Shown here in pieces: positions 10,820-21,172 of a stretch of DNA of 64,000 bases (position 1 is its first letter; the number at the start of each line of letters is the position of its first letter). The DNA comes from Pseudoxanthomonas sp. NC8 (lineage in GTDB: Bacteria > Pseudomonadota > Gammaproteobacteria > Xanthomonadales > Xanthomonadaceae), in assembly GCA_025232375.1 (NCBI GenBank), contig CP060419.1:2789001-2853000 (forward strand). The letters are read 5' to 3'. The notes beneath the pieces were generated by a model that saw only the letters and a program-made list of their open reading frames with translations, was not told the origin of the DNA and did no database searches. A program made the position numbers and the translations under genes.

Positions 10820-12214
10820 ATGAGCCAAACCCGCAGTGCCCTGATCGTCGACGACGAGCGCGATATCCGCGAACTGCTCGTACTCACCCTCGGTCGGATG
10901 GGCTTGCGCGTGGACACCGCCGCCAATCTCTCCGAGGCCCGCGAACTGCTGGCCGGCAACCGCTACGACCTGTGCTTCACCGACATGCGCCTGCCGGACG
11001 GCAGCGGCATCGACCTGGTCGGCGAGATTTCCCGCCACTACCCGCAGACCCCGGTGGCGATGATCACCGCCTTCGGCAGCATGGACCTGGCGGTGGAAGC
11101 GCTGAAGGCCGGCGCCTTCGACTTCGTCAGCAAGCCGGTGGACATCAACGTCCTGCGCGGCCTGGTCCGGCACGCGCTGGAACTGAACAATGCCGAGCGC
11201 CCCAAGCCGCCGCCGCAGGAGCAGGCCAGCCGCCTGCTCGGCGATTCGGCGGCCATGGCGACCCTGCGCGCCACCATCGGCAAGGTCGCGCGCAGCCAGG
11301 CGCCGGTCTACATCCTCGGTGAATCGGGCGTGGGCAAGGAGCTGGTCGCCCGCACCATCCACGAACAGGGTGCGCGCGCGGCCGGGCCGTTCGTCCCGGT
11401 CAATTGCGGCGCGATCCCGGCCGAGCTGATGGAAAGCGAGTTCTTCGGTCACAAGAAGGGCAGCTTCACCGGCGCCCATGCGGACAAGTAAGGCCTGTTC
11501 CAGGCCGCCGGTGGTGGCACCCTGTTCCTGGACGAGGTCGCCGAACTGCCCCTGCCGATGCAGGTCAAGCTGCTGCGCGCGATCCAGGAAAAATCGGTGC
11601 GTCCGGTCGGCGCGGCCGGGGAAGTGCCGGTGGACGTGCGGATCCTCTCGGCCACGCACAAAGACCTGTCCAGCCTGGTCGCCGACGGCCGTTTCCGCCA
11701 CGACCTCTACTACCGGATCAACGTGATCGAGCTGCGGGTGCCGCCGCTGCGCGAGCGCACCGGCGACCTGCCGCAGCTGGCCCACGCCATCCTGCAACGC
11801 CTGTCCGCCGCGCAGGGCCGGCCGGCGCCGGAGCTGACCCCGGCGGCGATGGCCGCCCTGGCCGGCTACGCCTTCCCCGGCAACGTGCGCGAGCTGGAGA
11901 ACGTGCTCGAGCGTGCGCTCGCACTGGCCGAGGGCGACAGCATCGATGCGCCGGACCTGCACCTGCCGCAGTCCACGCAGGCGCGCGCCGGCGCCACGGC
12001 CGAGGGCGGATCGGCGCCTGTCACACAGACCGAAGCGGTGCTCGACATCGAGCCCGGCACCGGCGCCCTGCCCTCCTACATCGAGCAGCTCGAACGGGCC
12101 GCGATCCAGAAGGCGCTGGAAGAGAACCGCTGGAACAAGACCCGCACCGCCGCGCAGCTGGGCATCACCTTCCGCGCCCTGCGCTACAAGCTCAAGAAGC
12201 TGGGCATGGACTGA
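10820..12214 (+). CDS. pilR: Sigma-54-dependent response regulator PilR
   Basis: NtrC-family activator. The receiver domain (LIVDDERDIRELL, phospho-Asp in CFTDMRLPDG, Lys in DFVSKPVD) is followed by the AAA+ domain with Walker A GESGVGKELVAR, the sigma-54 contact loop KGSFTGA, Walker B GGTLFLDEVAELP and FPGNVRELENVLERAL. A C-terminal Fis-type helix-turn-helix closes it (NRWNKTRTAAQLGITFRALRYKL in part). 464 codons. A TAA interrupts it at 11489-11491 just after GAHADK, where homologues have Glu (GAA), so a single G-to-T change explains the stop. Everything after it is intact in the same frame. It works with PilS to drive sigma-54 pilA transcription. Confidence 0.93.
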
Positions 12215-12290
12215 CCGGCGCCCGGCGTGGCCCCGCCGCCGGGCCTGCCGCGCCGCGCACCGCACCACCCTTGGCCGGCGATAATGGCGC

Positions 12291-13073
12291 ATGAGCACCA
12301 GCCACCAGCCCAAGAAATCCCTCGGCCAGAACTTCCTGCACGAACGCGTCTACATCGAGCGCATCGTCCAGGCGGTCGATCCGAAACCCGGCGACCGCCT
12401 GGTCGAGATCGGCCCCGGCCAGGCGCGATCACCCTGCCGCTGCTGCGCCGCCACGGCGCGCTGACCGTGATCGAATTCGACCGCGACCTGGTCGGCCCGC
12501 TGGCGGCGATGGCCGAAGGCATCGGCGAGCTGACCATCGTCCACCGCGACGTGCTGTCGGTGGACTTCACCGCGCTGGCCGCCGGCACGCCGTTCAAGCT
12601 GTGCGGCAACCTGCCGTACAACATCTCCTCGCCGATCCTGTTCCATGCCTGGACCACGCCGCGGCGATCTCCGACATGGTCTTCATGCTGCAGAAGGAAG
12701 TCGTCGACCGGATGGGCGCCGGCCCAGGCAGCAAGGTCTACGGGCGACTAAGCGTGATGCTGCAGGCGTACTGCCAGGTGCAGCCGCTGTTCGTGGTCCC
12801 GCCCGGCGCGTTCCGACCGGCGCCGAAGGTCGATTCGGCGGTGGTGCGGCTGGTCCCGCGCGACCCGGCCACGGTCGGCATCGACGATCCGGCACGCTTC
12901 GCCGACGTCGTGCGCGCCGCGTTCGGCCAGCGCCGCAAGACCTTGCGCAACGCCTTGAACGGGTCTGCGACGGCATCCAGTTCGAGGCCGCCGGCATCGA
13001 CCCGCAACTGCGCGCCGAGCAGATCGACGTGCCGTCGTTCATCCGCCTGGCGAAGGCGAAGGGCGCCGAATAG
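12291..13073 (+). CDS. rsmA: 16S rRNA adenine(1518/1519) dimethyltransferase
   Basis: KsgA/RsmA dimethylates two adjacent adenines in helix 45 of 16S rRNA. Visible: [19 protein letters not shown], the SAM-binding VEIGPGQ, EFDRDL, the catalytic [14 protein letters not shown], and [19 protein letters not shown]. The ATG at 12291 stands six bases after a GATAAT box (12280-12285), which suggests a very short or absent leader. The frame changes near 12420, 12655 and 12965. It is followed by apaG and apaH, the widespread rsmA-apaG-apaH order. Confidence 0.93.
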
Positions 13074-13250
13074 GACCATGGCGAACGGCACCGCCGAAGC
13101 GCCGGAGGGGCTGGCCCCGAAGGTCGGCGTGCCTTGAAGCGGATCGCAAGCCTCTCCCTTTGACGGGGCCATGGCGACGGCCCAAGCCATCTGTACGACG
13201 GGCAAGCCCCGAGGCGCGGCCATCACACGCTTTTTGCTTACACTGTGGCC

Positions 13251-13636
13251 ATGCAGCAATCAACGACGCCCTACGCGATCGACGTTGAAGTGGAACCGCG
13301 CTTCCTCGCGGCCCAGTCCGAGCCCGACGCCGGACGCTACGTTTTCGCCTACACCATCCGCATCCACAACCGCGGCAAGGTCGCCGCGCGCCTGATCGCG
13401 CGCCACTGGCACATCACCGACGGCAATGGCCGCACCGAGGAAGTGCACGGCGATGGCGTGGTCGGCGAGCAGCCTGGCTGGAGCCGGGCGATGACTACGA
13501 ATACACCTCCGGCGTGGTGCTGGAGACCGGCGACGGCGCGATGCAGGGACGCTACGACATGCTGGCTGCCGACGGCACCCGCTTCGACGCCCCCATCGCC
13601 CCGTTCCTGCTGACCGTGCCACGGACCCTGCATTGA
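13251..13636 (+). CDS. apaG: ApaG protein (Co2+/Mg2+ efflux-associated, DUF525)
   Basis: Small single-domain protein with a fibronectin III-like fold; role unsettled, genetically tied to cobalt/magnesium tolerance and to ApaH. Motifs: [37 protein letters not shown], and after a shift near 13478 [20 protein letters not shown] and [10 protein letters not shown]. About 128 residues, the family norm. ATG at 13251 chosen over an upstream GTG because it matches the family N-terminus. It ends 10 bases before apaH. Confidence 0.92.
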
Positions 13637-13646
13637 GGGCGCCGCG

Positions 13647-14497
13647 ATGAGCATCTGGGCCATCGGCGACCTGCAGGGCTGCTACGACGCCACCCAGCGC
13701 CTGCTGGAAAAGATCCGCTTCGATCCGGCGGCCGACACGTTGTGGTTCTGCGGCGACCTGGTCAACCGCGGCGGCCAGTCGCTGGAAACGCTGCGCTGGT
13801 CCATTCGCTGCGCGAGCGCAGCATCGTCGTCCTCGGCAACCACGACCTGTCGCTGCTGGCAATCGGCGAGCGCCCGGCGGCGGAAAAGCGCAAGGTCAAC
13901 CCGGACCTGCAGCGCGTGGTCCCGGCCGAGGACGCCGACGAACTGCTGGGCTGGCTGCGCCGGCAGAAGCTGGTGCACGCCGACCGCGCGCTGGGCTGGA
14001 TGATGGTCCATGCCGGGCTGGCGCCGCAGTGGACCACCCAGCAGGCCGAGCAGTACGCCGCCGAAATCGAGCAGCAGTTGCGCGGCGACGGCTTCCGCGG
14101 CCTGCTGCGCAACATGTATGGCGACAAGCCGAACTGGTCGCCGGGGCTGCGCGGCCACGAACGCTGGCGCGCGACCATCAACTGGTTCACCCGCGCCCGC
14201 TACTGCACCCCGCGCGGCCGCATCGCGATCGAGGAAAAAGGCCCGCCGGGCACGCAGGCCGCCGGCCTGTATCCGTGGTACGAGGCGCCGGGCCGGGTCG
14301 AGCGCGACCTGAAGATCGTCTGCGGGCACTGGTCCACGCTGGGCCTGACCCTGACCGGCGGCATCCACGCGATCGATACCGGCGCGGTGTGGGGCGGCAA
14401 GCTCACCGCCCTGCAGCTGGACAGCGAGGAATTGCGCGTGGTGCAGGCTCCCGGCCGCGACGTGGCGGCACTGCCGCCGCACCTGCGCAAGGAATAG
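13647..14497 (+). CDS. apaH: Bis(5'-nucleosyl)-tetraphosphatase, symmetrical
   Basis: Hydrolyses Ap4A to two ADP; also decaps Np4-capped RNA in enterobacteria. The metallophosphatase signature is clear: [10 protein letters not shown] (metal ligands), [31 protein letters not shown] and VCGHWSTLG. About 283 residues. One shift lies near 13800, in the stretch between CGDLVNRGG and VLGNHD. It directly follows apaG and ends 22 bases before the convergent folA. Confidence 0.94.
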
Positions 14498-14519
14498 GCG
14501 CCGCGTTCGCCAGCCGCGG

Positions 14520-15021
14520 TCAGCCGCGGCGATACTCGACGAATTCGAACGCGTGCGCGTGCCGGTCATCGGTCGCGTGCGCTTCGCGCGCGACTTCACG
14601 CCACTGCGCCGCGTCCCACTCCGGGAAGAAGGTGTCGGCATCGGCGACCCGCGTGTCCACCTCGGTCAGGTGCAGCACGTCGGCGCGCGACAGCGCCAGG
14701 GCATAGATCTCGCCACCGCCGATCACGCACAACTCCTGCGCGCCTTCGGCCTGCGCCACCGCCGGGGGCTTCGTCGATCGAGGCCACCGCGCGCATGCCG
14801 TCGAACGGCACCTGTCCGCCACGGGTCAGCACCAGGTTGGTACGCCCGGGCAGCGCGCGACCGAGTGATTCGGCGGTCTTCCGCCCCATCAGCACCGGCT
14901 TGCCTGGGGTCAGCGCCTTGAACCGCTTCAGGTCGTCGGGCAGGCGCCACGGCAGGTCGTTGCCGCGGCCGATGCCGCGACGCCGGTCCAGCGCGGCGAC
15001 CAGCGACACCCGCACGCTCAC
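14520..15021 (-). CDS. folA: Dihydrofolate reductase
   Basis: Reduces dihydrofolate to tetrahydrofolate with NADPH. Visible: [21 protein letters not shown] (the substrate loop), [21 protein letters not shown] (NADPH site) and [11 protein letters not shown] (the GG dinucleotide-binding bend), with TFFPEW near the end. The start is GTG at 15019-15021, overlapping the thyA stop as GTGA, so translation is coupled. One shift lies near 14766. Pairing with thyA is functional because thymidylate synthase produces the dihydrofolate that FolA recycles. Confidence 0.93.
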
Positions 15022-15812
15022 ACCGCCACCGGTGCCTTGATCGCCGGCAGCGGGTCGTAGCCTTCGATGGCGATGTCGTCGTAGCTGAAGGCGAACAGGT
15101 CGGTCACGCGCGGATTCAGCTTCAACGCCGGCAGCGCGCGCGGGGTGCGTGCCAGCTGCTCGCGTGCCTGCTCGTAGTGGTTCGAATACAGGTGCGCGTC
15201 ACCGAGCGTATGCACGAAGTCGCCGACCTGCAGCCCGGTGACCTGCGCGACCATGTGGGTCAGAAGCGCGTAGCTGGCGATGTTGAACGGCACGCCGAGG
15301 AAGATGTCGCCGCTGCGCTGGTACAGCTGGCAGCTCAGCCGGCCGTCGGCGACGTAGAACTGGAACATCGTGTGGCACGGCATCAGCGCCATCTTCGGCA
15401 GGTCGGCCACGTTCCAGGCGCTGACGATCAGCCGGCGCGAATCGGGATTGCGGCGGATCTCGTCCACCACCCAGCGGATCTGGTCGACCTCGCTGCCGTC
15501 GCTGCCGGTCCAGCGGCGCCACTGCTTGCCGTACACCGGGCCGAGCTCGCCGTGCTCGTCGGCCCACTCGTCCCAGATGCTGACCTTGTTCTCCTTCAGG
15601 TAGGCGATGTTGGTCTCGCCCTGCAGGAACCACAGCAGCTCATGGATGATCGAGCGCAGGTGCAGCTTCTTGGTGGTGACCAGCGGAAAGCCCTGGCGCA
15701 GGTCGAAACGCATCTGCCAGCCGAACACGCTGCGCGTGCCGGTGCCGGTGCGGTCGGCCTTTTCGGGGCCGTGTTCCAGCACGTGGCCGAGCAGGTCCAG
15801 GTATTGCTTCAT
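15018..15812 (-). CDS. thyA: Thymidylate synthase
   Basis: Methylates dUMP to dTMP using methylenetetrahydrofolate. Intact, 264 residues, exactly the E. coli length. Motifs: [12 protein letters not shown], the folate/dUMP region [11 protein letters not shown], the catalytic cysteine in [30 protein letters not shown] and [12 protein letters not shown] at 15810-15812, overlapping the lgt stop by four bases (ATGA). Middle gene of a tight lgt-thyA-folA operon. Confidence 0.97.
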   Translation of the reverse strand: MKQYLDLLGHVLEHGPEKADRTGTGTRSVFGWQMRFDLRQGFPLVTTKKLHLRSIIHELLWFLQGETNIAYLKENKVSIWDEWADEHGELGPVYGKQWRRWTGSDGSEVDQIRWVVDEIRRNPDSRRLIVSAWNVADLPKMALMPCHTMFQFYVADGRLSCQLYQRSGDIFLGVPFNIASYALLTHMVAQVTGLQVGDFVHTLGDAHLYSNHYEQAREQLARTPRALPALKLNPRVTDLFAFSYDDIAIEGYDPLPAIKAPVAV

Positions 15813-16702
15813 TTCGCCTCCCGCACCGGGTGCGGCATGGGTTGTGGCTGCAGCACCGGCGCGCGGTGCGAACGCCACAGCAGGAACAGGCCCAGCGCGA
15901 CCAGCGGCAGGCTCAGCACCTGGCCCATGGTCAGCCAACCGAACGCCAGGTATCCCAGCTGTGGATCGGGCACGCGCACGAATTCGACGATGAAGCGGAA
16001 CACGCCGTACAGCAGCGCGAACATGCCGGACACCGCGTAGCGCGGCTGCGGCCTGGCCGAGAACCACCACAGCACGGTGAACATCACCAGCCCCTCGAGG
16101 AAGGCCTGGTACAGCTGCGAGGGATGGCGGGCGAAGGCGTCGAGCGCGCCGGCGTCGAACTGCGCCTTCAGCGCCACCGGATCCAGCCCGCGGTACGGGT
16201 CCGGGACGCCGGTGCGAAAGACCACGCCCCAGCCGGACTCGGTGTACTTGCCCCAGAGCTCGCCGCCGATGTAGTTGCCGAGCCGGCCGAAGCCGAGCCC
16301 CGGCGGCACCAGCGGCGCGACGAAATCCATCGTGTCGAAGAAATGCAGTCCGCGACTGCGCGACCACAGCCAGCACGCGACCAGCACGCCGACCAGGCCA
16401 CCGTGGAAGCTCATGCCGCCATCCCAGACGCGGACGATCATCAGCGGATCACGCAGCAGTTCGTCGAGCCCGTAGAACAGCACATAGCCCAGGCGCCCGC
16501 CCGGGACCACGCCGAGCATCGCGTAGAACAGCAGGTCGGCGAAGGCGTTGCCGTCCACGCCAGGCAGACGGCCGGCGTGGATCCGCCGCTGGCCCAGCCA
16601 CCAGGCGGCACCCAGGCCGAGCACGTACATCACCCCGTACCAGTGCACGCGCAGTGGCCCCAGCGAGATGGCGATCGGGTCGATCTGGTGCAGGACGATC
16701 AT
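15809..16702 (-). CDS. lgt: Prolipoprotein diacylglyceryl transferase
   Basis: Integral inner-membrane enzyme that moves a diacylglyceryl group from phosphatidylglycerol to the lipobox cysteine of preprolipoproteins. Intact, 297 residues. Landmarks: [20 protein letters not shown], the essential His in [11 protein letters not shown], the signature [15 protein letters not shown], and ARHPSQLYQ. Several long membrane segments. ATG at 16700-16702. First gene of lgt-thyA-folA. Its substrates in this window include BamD, the LemA lipoprotein and the 23296-23815 lipoprotein. Confidence 0.96.
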   Translation of the reverse strand: MIVLHQIDPIAISLGPLRVHWYGVMYVLGLGAAWWLGQRRIHAGRLPGVDGNAFADLLFYAMLGVVPGGRLGYVLFYGLDELLRDPLMIVRVWDGGMSFHGGLVGVLVACWLWSRSRGLHFFDTMDFVAPLVPPGLGFGRLGNYIGGELWGKYTESGWGVVFRTGVPDPYRGLDPVALKAQFDAGALDAFARHPSQLYQAFLEGLVMFTVLWWFSARPQPRYAVSGMFALLYGVFRFIVEFVRVPDPQLGYLAFGWLTMGQVLSLPLVALGLFLLWRSHRAPVLQPQPMPHPVREAK

Positions 16703-16768
16703 TGCGCGGTGGTCTCCGGAGCGATGCGCCTATTGTGCCCGAGCGATCCTGACCACGAGGAGGCGGTA

Positions 16769-17270
16769 CTACAGCAGCACCGGCCGGTCCGGCAGTTCGT
16801 CGCGGCCCGCGCCGTTGCCCGGGAAATGGGTGGCCAGCAGCGCCGAGATCCGGCCGATGCCGTCGATCACCGCCGCCTCCAGCCCGCCACCGGCGATGCC
16901 GGCCTCGACCGCGTGGCAGACCGCGGTCCATTGGTCGTCGCTGACCCGGCCGGCTAAGGCCGCGGTCGGCGACGATCTCGATCGCATGGTCGGCCAGCAG
17001 CAGGTACAGCAGGACGCCATTGTTGGCCTCGGTATCCCACACGCGCAGGCGGGCGAATACCTCCTGCGCCCGCGCACGCGGATCCATGCCGCGCAGCGCC
17101 TCGCCCGGTGCCAGCCCGGCCTCGACCGCGAACACCACTTCACCGCCATGCAGGCGCTCGCCGGTGGCGATCGCTTCGCCGATCCGGGCCAGGCTGGCCG
17201 CCGGGAACCGGCGCGCCGCCGAAGGCGCGAACAGATGGCGCAGGCAGCGCATCGGGTCGACCATCACCAT
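16769..17270 (-). CDS. TPM-domain protein, second of a pair
   Basis: A short (about 165 aa) protein of the TPM/TLP18.3-Psb32-MOLO1 family without a signal peptide. It reads RRFPAASLARIGEAI, GGEVVFAVEAGL, WDTEANNGVLLYLLLADHAIEIVADRGL and FPGNGAGRDELPDRPVLL. ATG at 17268-17270, or at 17262-17264 where it overlaps the upstream TGA as TGATG; either way it is coupled to the preceding gene. A shift at 16954-16959 (CTAAGG for CCAGG) splits it; the corrected reading is GLAGRVSDDQW. The family is linked to acid phosphatase activity in plants and to membrane-protein quality control. Third gene of a lemA-TPM-TPM operon. Confidence 0.8.
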
Positions 17271-18171
17271 CGCCCCGAGGCCCCGCCGCCGCCGGACATG
17301 CCACCACCGCCCGACCAGCCGCCACCCCCGCCGAAACCGCCACCGCCCCAGCCGCCTCCGCCGAAGCCGCCACTGCCCCATCCGCCGCCACCACCGCGGT
17401 AAGGCCGGACGTAGCGGCCCGCTCTGAAACTGGTAAGGCCGACCAGCAGGCCGACCAGCGCACCGAGTCCTGCGGCAACCAGGCTCGAAGCGATCCACCA
17501 GCCGATCGCGCCGCCGGCGACGGCCACCAGCGGCGCGCGCAACGGCGCCGGCAGCCAGCCGAACACGGCCCGCAACACGTTGGCGGCAAGGAAGGCGAGC
17601 ACCAGCGCCGGCAGCACGCTGCCACCGCCATTTCGCCGCTCCGGCTGGTTGCGGCTGACCGGCGCCGGCAACGGTTCACCGTCGACCAGCTTCACCAGCA
17701 CCGCGGTCGCATCCTCGATGCCGCCGCCGTAATCGCCCTGCCGGAACTTCGGCACCAGGCAGATTCCTGGATCACCCGGTTGGCCGCGATGTCCGGAATC
17801 GCGCCCTCCAGGCCGTAGCCGGTCTCGATCCGCACCGCGCGGTCGTCCTTGGCCACCAGCAGCAGCACGCCGTCGTCCACGCCCTTGCGGCCGAGCTTCC
17901 ACGCCTCGAACACCCGCACCGCGTACTGCTCGATGCTCTCCGGCTGCGTGCTCGGCACGACCAGCACCTGCAGCTGGCTGCCCTTGCGCTGCTGCAGCGC
18001 GCGCGCCTGCGCATCCAGGCGCTGCACGGTGGCCGCATCGAGCGTGCCGGTGGTGTCGACCACCGGCGAGTCCAGTGCCGGGATCGCCGCGTCCGGCGCC
18101 GGCTGCGCGCCGGCCAGCGCGCTGGCCAGCAGCAGGCATGCGGCGGCGAGGCGTGGCAGCAGTCCGCGCAC
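17264..18171 (-). CDS. TPM-domain membrane protein with Gly-rich tail (YgcG-like)
   Basis: Starts with GTG at 18169-18171 (MRGLLPRL) and a cleavable signal ending in ALAGAQ. The periplasmic TPM domain follows: SPVVDTTGTLDAATVQRLD, LQVLVVPST, WKLGRKGVDDGVLLLVAKDDRAVRIETGYGLEG in part, and IPDIAANRVI. After one or two membrane segments (VLRAVFGWLP, GALVGLLVGL) it ends in a glycine/tryptophan/serine tail of about 50 residues, a hallmark of the YgcG family. A shift lies near 17762. Sits between lemA and the second TPM gene; all overlap or nearly so. Confidence 0.85.
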
Positions 18172-18180
18172 GGGCGGCGC

Positions 18181-18842
18181 TCAGTTGGTTGGCCGGCGCG
18201 GGCGGCGGGGGCGTGGCTGGCTGCGGTTGCGGCGTGGTCGGCGCGGGCGTGCCGAAATCGACCGCCGGCGCGTGCCGGATCTGCGCCTCGTTCTCCACGC
18301 TGAAGTTCGGCTTCTCGCGATAGCCGAACAGCTTGGCGGTGACCAGCTGCGGGAACGAGCGGATGAAGGTGTTGTAGTCCTGCACCGTGTCGATATAGCG
18401 GCCGCGGGCCACGGTGATCCGGTTCTCGGTACCTTCCAGCTGCGCCTGCAGGTCGCGGAAGGACTGGTCGGCCTTGAGCGTGGGGTAGTTCTCGCTGACC
18501 ACCAGCAGCCGCGAAAGCGCCGAGGACAGCTCGCCCTGCGCGGCCTGGAACTGCTGCAGCGAGGCCGCATCGTCGGCGTTGACCTGGATCTGGCCGACGC
18601 GCGCGCGCCTGGGTGACGTCGGTCAGCACCTGGCTTTCGTGCGCGGCGTAGCCCTTCACCGTGGCGACCAGGTTCGGCACCAGGTCGGCGCGGCGCTGGT
18701 ACTGGTTGAGCACCTCCGACCAGCCGGCCTTGACCGCTTCGTCCTTCTGCTGGATCGCGTTGTAGCCGCAGCCGGACAGCAGCAGTGCGGCGACGACGGC
18801 CATGGCCGCCAGTGCGACCTTCCTGCGAAGAATTCCCTGCAT
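18181..18842 (-). CDS. lemA: LemA-family lipoprotein
   Basis: Starts MQGILRRKVALAAM at 18840-18842 with a lipobox LLSGCGYN, so it is lipid-anchored. The coiled LemA domain follows: AIQQKDEAVKAGWSEVLNQYQRRADLVPN in part, TVKGYAAHE, then after an extra base near 18608 VGQIQVN, ASLQQFQAAQGELSSALSRLL, ENYPTLKADQSFRDLQ and GTENRITVARGRYI. A proline-rich tail ends the protein. The stop is uncertain: the frame that carries the domain runs on, and the TGA at 18181 lies in another frame, so another indel in the Pro-rich tail is likely. Leads the lemA-TPM-TPM operon. Confidence 0.88.
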
Positions 18843-19015
18843 GGCACGGCTCCTCTATCCGGGATGGCGCGCCCGGCCGCGGCCGGTCGCCGGGCCATTG
18901 CAGCACCCGCCCGGACACCACGCAAGCGATACCGGGCCTGCCCTGCAGTGCCTCCCGGCCACGGCCACCGCGTTTGCGGTGGCCGCAATACGGCGGTCGC
19001 CGCCCGGGCCGGGGC

Positions 19016-19765
19016 TCAGAACTCGCCGGCGCCCGGCACGTGGCGGCGCTGCGCGTGCTTGCGCATCGCCAGGTTGAGCACTTCCACCAGCACCGAGAAG
19101 GCCATGGCGAAGTAGATGTAGGGCTTGGGCACGTGCAGCTCGACGCCGTCCAGGATCAGGACCACGCCGATCAGCAGGATGAAGGCCAGTGCCAGCATCT
19201 TGATCGTCGGGTTGGCGTCGATGAAGCGGCCCAGCGGATTGGCCGCCAGCAGCATGATCGCCACCGCCAGCAGGATGGCGAAGATCATCACCGGGATGTG
19301 CTGGGCCATGCCCACGGCGGTGATCACCGAGTCGAGCGAGAACACGATGTCGATCACCGCGATCTGCGCGATCACCATCCAGAACACCTGCGAGCTCTTG
19401 GTCGTGCGCGGGTCCTCGTCGTGGCCGCCGGTGATCAGCTCGCGGATCTCCATCGCGCCCTTCACCAGCAGGAACAGGCCACCGAGGATCAGCACCACGT
19501 CGCGGACCGAGATGCCCATGCCGGCCACGGTGAACAGGTCGTACTGCATCCGCGCCTGGGAACGCGAGCGAAACCAGCAGCGCGATGCGGGTGATGCAGG
19601 CCACCGCGATGCCGAACCGGCGCGCGGTGGCGCGCTGGTGCTCCGGCAGGCGGCCGACGGCGATCGAGATGAACACCAGGTTGTCGATGCCCAGGACGAT
19701 CTCCGGGGCGCTGAGGGTCACCAGGGTCAGCCAGACGTTCGGGTCGGTAATAATTCGAAATTCAT
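19016..19765 (-). CDS. TerC-family integral membrane protein
   Basis: Member of the TerC/YkoY/YegH family, associated with metal-ion (manganese) export or tellurite resistance, possibly serving exoenzyme metallation. Membrane segments with the conserved acidic motifs: EIVLGIDNLVFISI, DVVLILGGLFLLVKGAMEI, AVIDIVFSLDSVITAVGM, MLLAANPLGRFI and LAFILLIGVVLILDGVELHVPK. ATG at 19763-19765 (MNFELL). Shifts near 19748 (a lost G turning CTGACC into TTACC) and 19558 (CCTGGCG written as CCCAGGCG) compensate each other. Length about 249 residues. Substrate not deducible here. Confidence 0.88.
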
Positions 19766-19793
19766 CGCGGATTGCTTCCTACAGTCGTTTCAG

Positions 19794-20174
19794 TCAGAGC
19801 AGCCGGGGACCGAGCACCAGTCCCCAGCACAGCAGTACGTTCATCATCAGCACGAACACCGCCGCCGAGCCCATGTCCTTGGCCCGGCCGGCGAGTTCGT
19901 GGTGTTCGGGGCCGTAGCGTTCGATCACCGCCTCGATCGCCGAGTTCAGCAGTTCGGCCGACAGCACCAGCACCATCGGGCCGATCAGCAGCACCCGCTC
20001 GACGCCGTCGGCACCCAGCCACAGCGCCAGCGGCGCCAGCACCACGAAGAGGTACACCTCGAGGCGGAACGAGGACTCGTGCAGCCACGCCGCATGCAGT
20101 CCCTGCAGCGACCAGACGGTCGCCTTGAGGATGCGTCCGGGGCGGCGCGGCAGATGCCCGGTTTCGTCGGCCAC
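19794..20174 (-). CDS. dgkA: Diacylglycerol kinase (prokaryotic type)
   Basis: Small trimeric membrane kinase that phosphorylates diacylglycerol to phosphatidate, recycling lipid released during periplasmic glucan or LPS modification. Intact 126 residues with three membrane segments. The E. coli-type active-site stretch ELLNSAIEAVIERYG and the KDMGSAAVFV helix are both present, as is the N-terminal GLHAAWLHESSFR. The start is GTG at 20172-20174. Confidence 0.95.
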   Translation of the reverse strand: MADETGHLPRRPGRILKATVWSLQGLHAAWLHESSFRLEVYLFVVLAPLALWLGADGVERVLLIGPMVLVLSAELLNSAIEAVIERYGPEHHELAGRAKDMGSAAVFVLMMNVLLCWGLVLGPRLL

Positions 20175-20409
20175 AGCTCAGGCGCCTGCTGCGGCGGCGT
20201 GCGCGCGGCCGGACCGGGCACGGGTCGTCGGGGGCGGAACGGGCGGGAGCGGCATGGCGGGTCGGGTCGGCGACGGACTGGCGATTTTGCCACATCGGGC
20301 CTGCCGACCCGATGGCGGATGCCCCCGCAAGGATCAGGACATGCGTCGAACGCCGCCGCGGGTACACCGCCCGGTCCCGATCGGGCGGCGATGCGGGCCC
20401 CGTGGCGGG

Positions 20410-21114
20410 CTACTTCTTCGCTGCGCGCAGCGCCTGCTGCTCGGCCAGGGTCAGGGCGACGTTGTCGCGCAGGTAGGCCGGCTCGACGAACTCGGGAGCG
20501 AGCGTCTCGCCGCGCGCGAAGGCCACCGCCGCCAGCCGGGCCAGGTCGGCGGCGCGTGGCAATGCCGTCGCGTCGACCAGGGTCCCCGCGCCGGCGCGCG
20601 CGGCCAGCAGCCCCCGGCCGCAGCGAAACCCGTGCCTACGCCCTGCCATCCGCTCCCTGCCTGTCCGGGCAGCACGACCGCGTCGGGCGGCAGTACCCGC
20701 TCGGTTTCCAGCATCGCCAGCCTGTCGGCCTCGCGGCGGAAGGTCGCGGTGTAGACCTCGCCCATGCGCGCGTCGATCGCGGCCATGACCAGCGCCGGTC
20801 CATCCGCGCGCGCGCCGGCGGCCAGCACCGCCAGCGTCGAGACCGGCACGACCGGACAGTCGAGGGTAGGGCAACCCCTGCGCCAGCGCGATCGCCAGGC
20901 GCACGCCGGTGAACGCGCCCGGCCCGCGACCGACCGCGACCGCATCCAGCTGCGTGCGTGCGACGCCGGCTTCGGCCAGCAGTGCGTCGGCCCACGGCAG
21001 GGCCAGTTCGGCATGCCGGCGCGGCGCGACCTCGAAGCGCTCGCGCACTTCCCCGTCCAGGTACAGCGCGACCGAACAGGCTTCGGTGGCGGTTTCGAAG
21101 GCGAGCAGCTTCAT
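20410..21114 (-). CDS. tsaB: tRNA t6A modification protein TsaB
   Basis: ASKHA-fold partner of TsaD in making threonylcarbamoyl-adenosine at position 37 of ANN-decoding tRNAs. Motifs: MKLLAFETATEACSVAL, HAELALPWADALLAEAG, VAVGRGPGAFTGVRLAIALAQGL in part (the glycine-rich loop), VMAAIDARMGEVYTATF, and a tail PEFVEPAYLRDNVAL. Two compensating shifts near 20870 and 20615. ATG at 21112-21114. About 235 residues. Stands alone here. Confidence 0.92.
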   Translation of the reverse strand: MKLLAFETATEACSVALYLDGEVRERFEVAPRRHAELALPWADALLAEAGVARTQLDAVAVGRGPGAFTGVRLAIALAQGLPYPRLSGRAGLDAGGAGRRRARGWTGAGHGRDRRAHGRGLHRDLPPRGRQAGDAGNRAGTAARRGRAARTGRERMAGRRHGFRCGRGLLAARAGAGTLVDATALPRAADLARLAAVAFARGETLAPEFVEPAYLRDNVALTLAEQQALRAAKK

Positions 21115-21172
21115 CGGGTCGGGAATCGCTGGGCAGTGGCCGGAAGGGTAAACGATGGCGTCATGGCGGCCG

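Noticed and set aside
13078..13137. Short 19-codon frame between rsmA and apaG
   Set aside because: No ribosome site and no recognisable sequence; chance frames of this size are frequent at this GC content.
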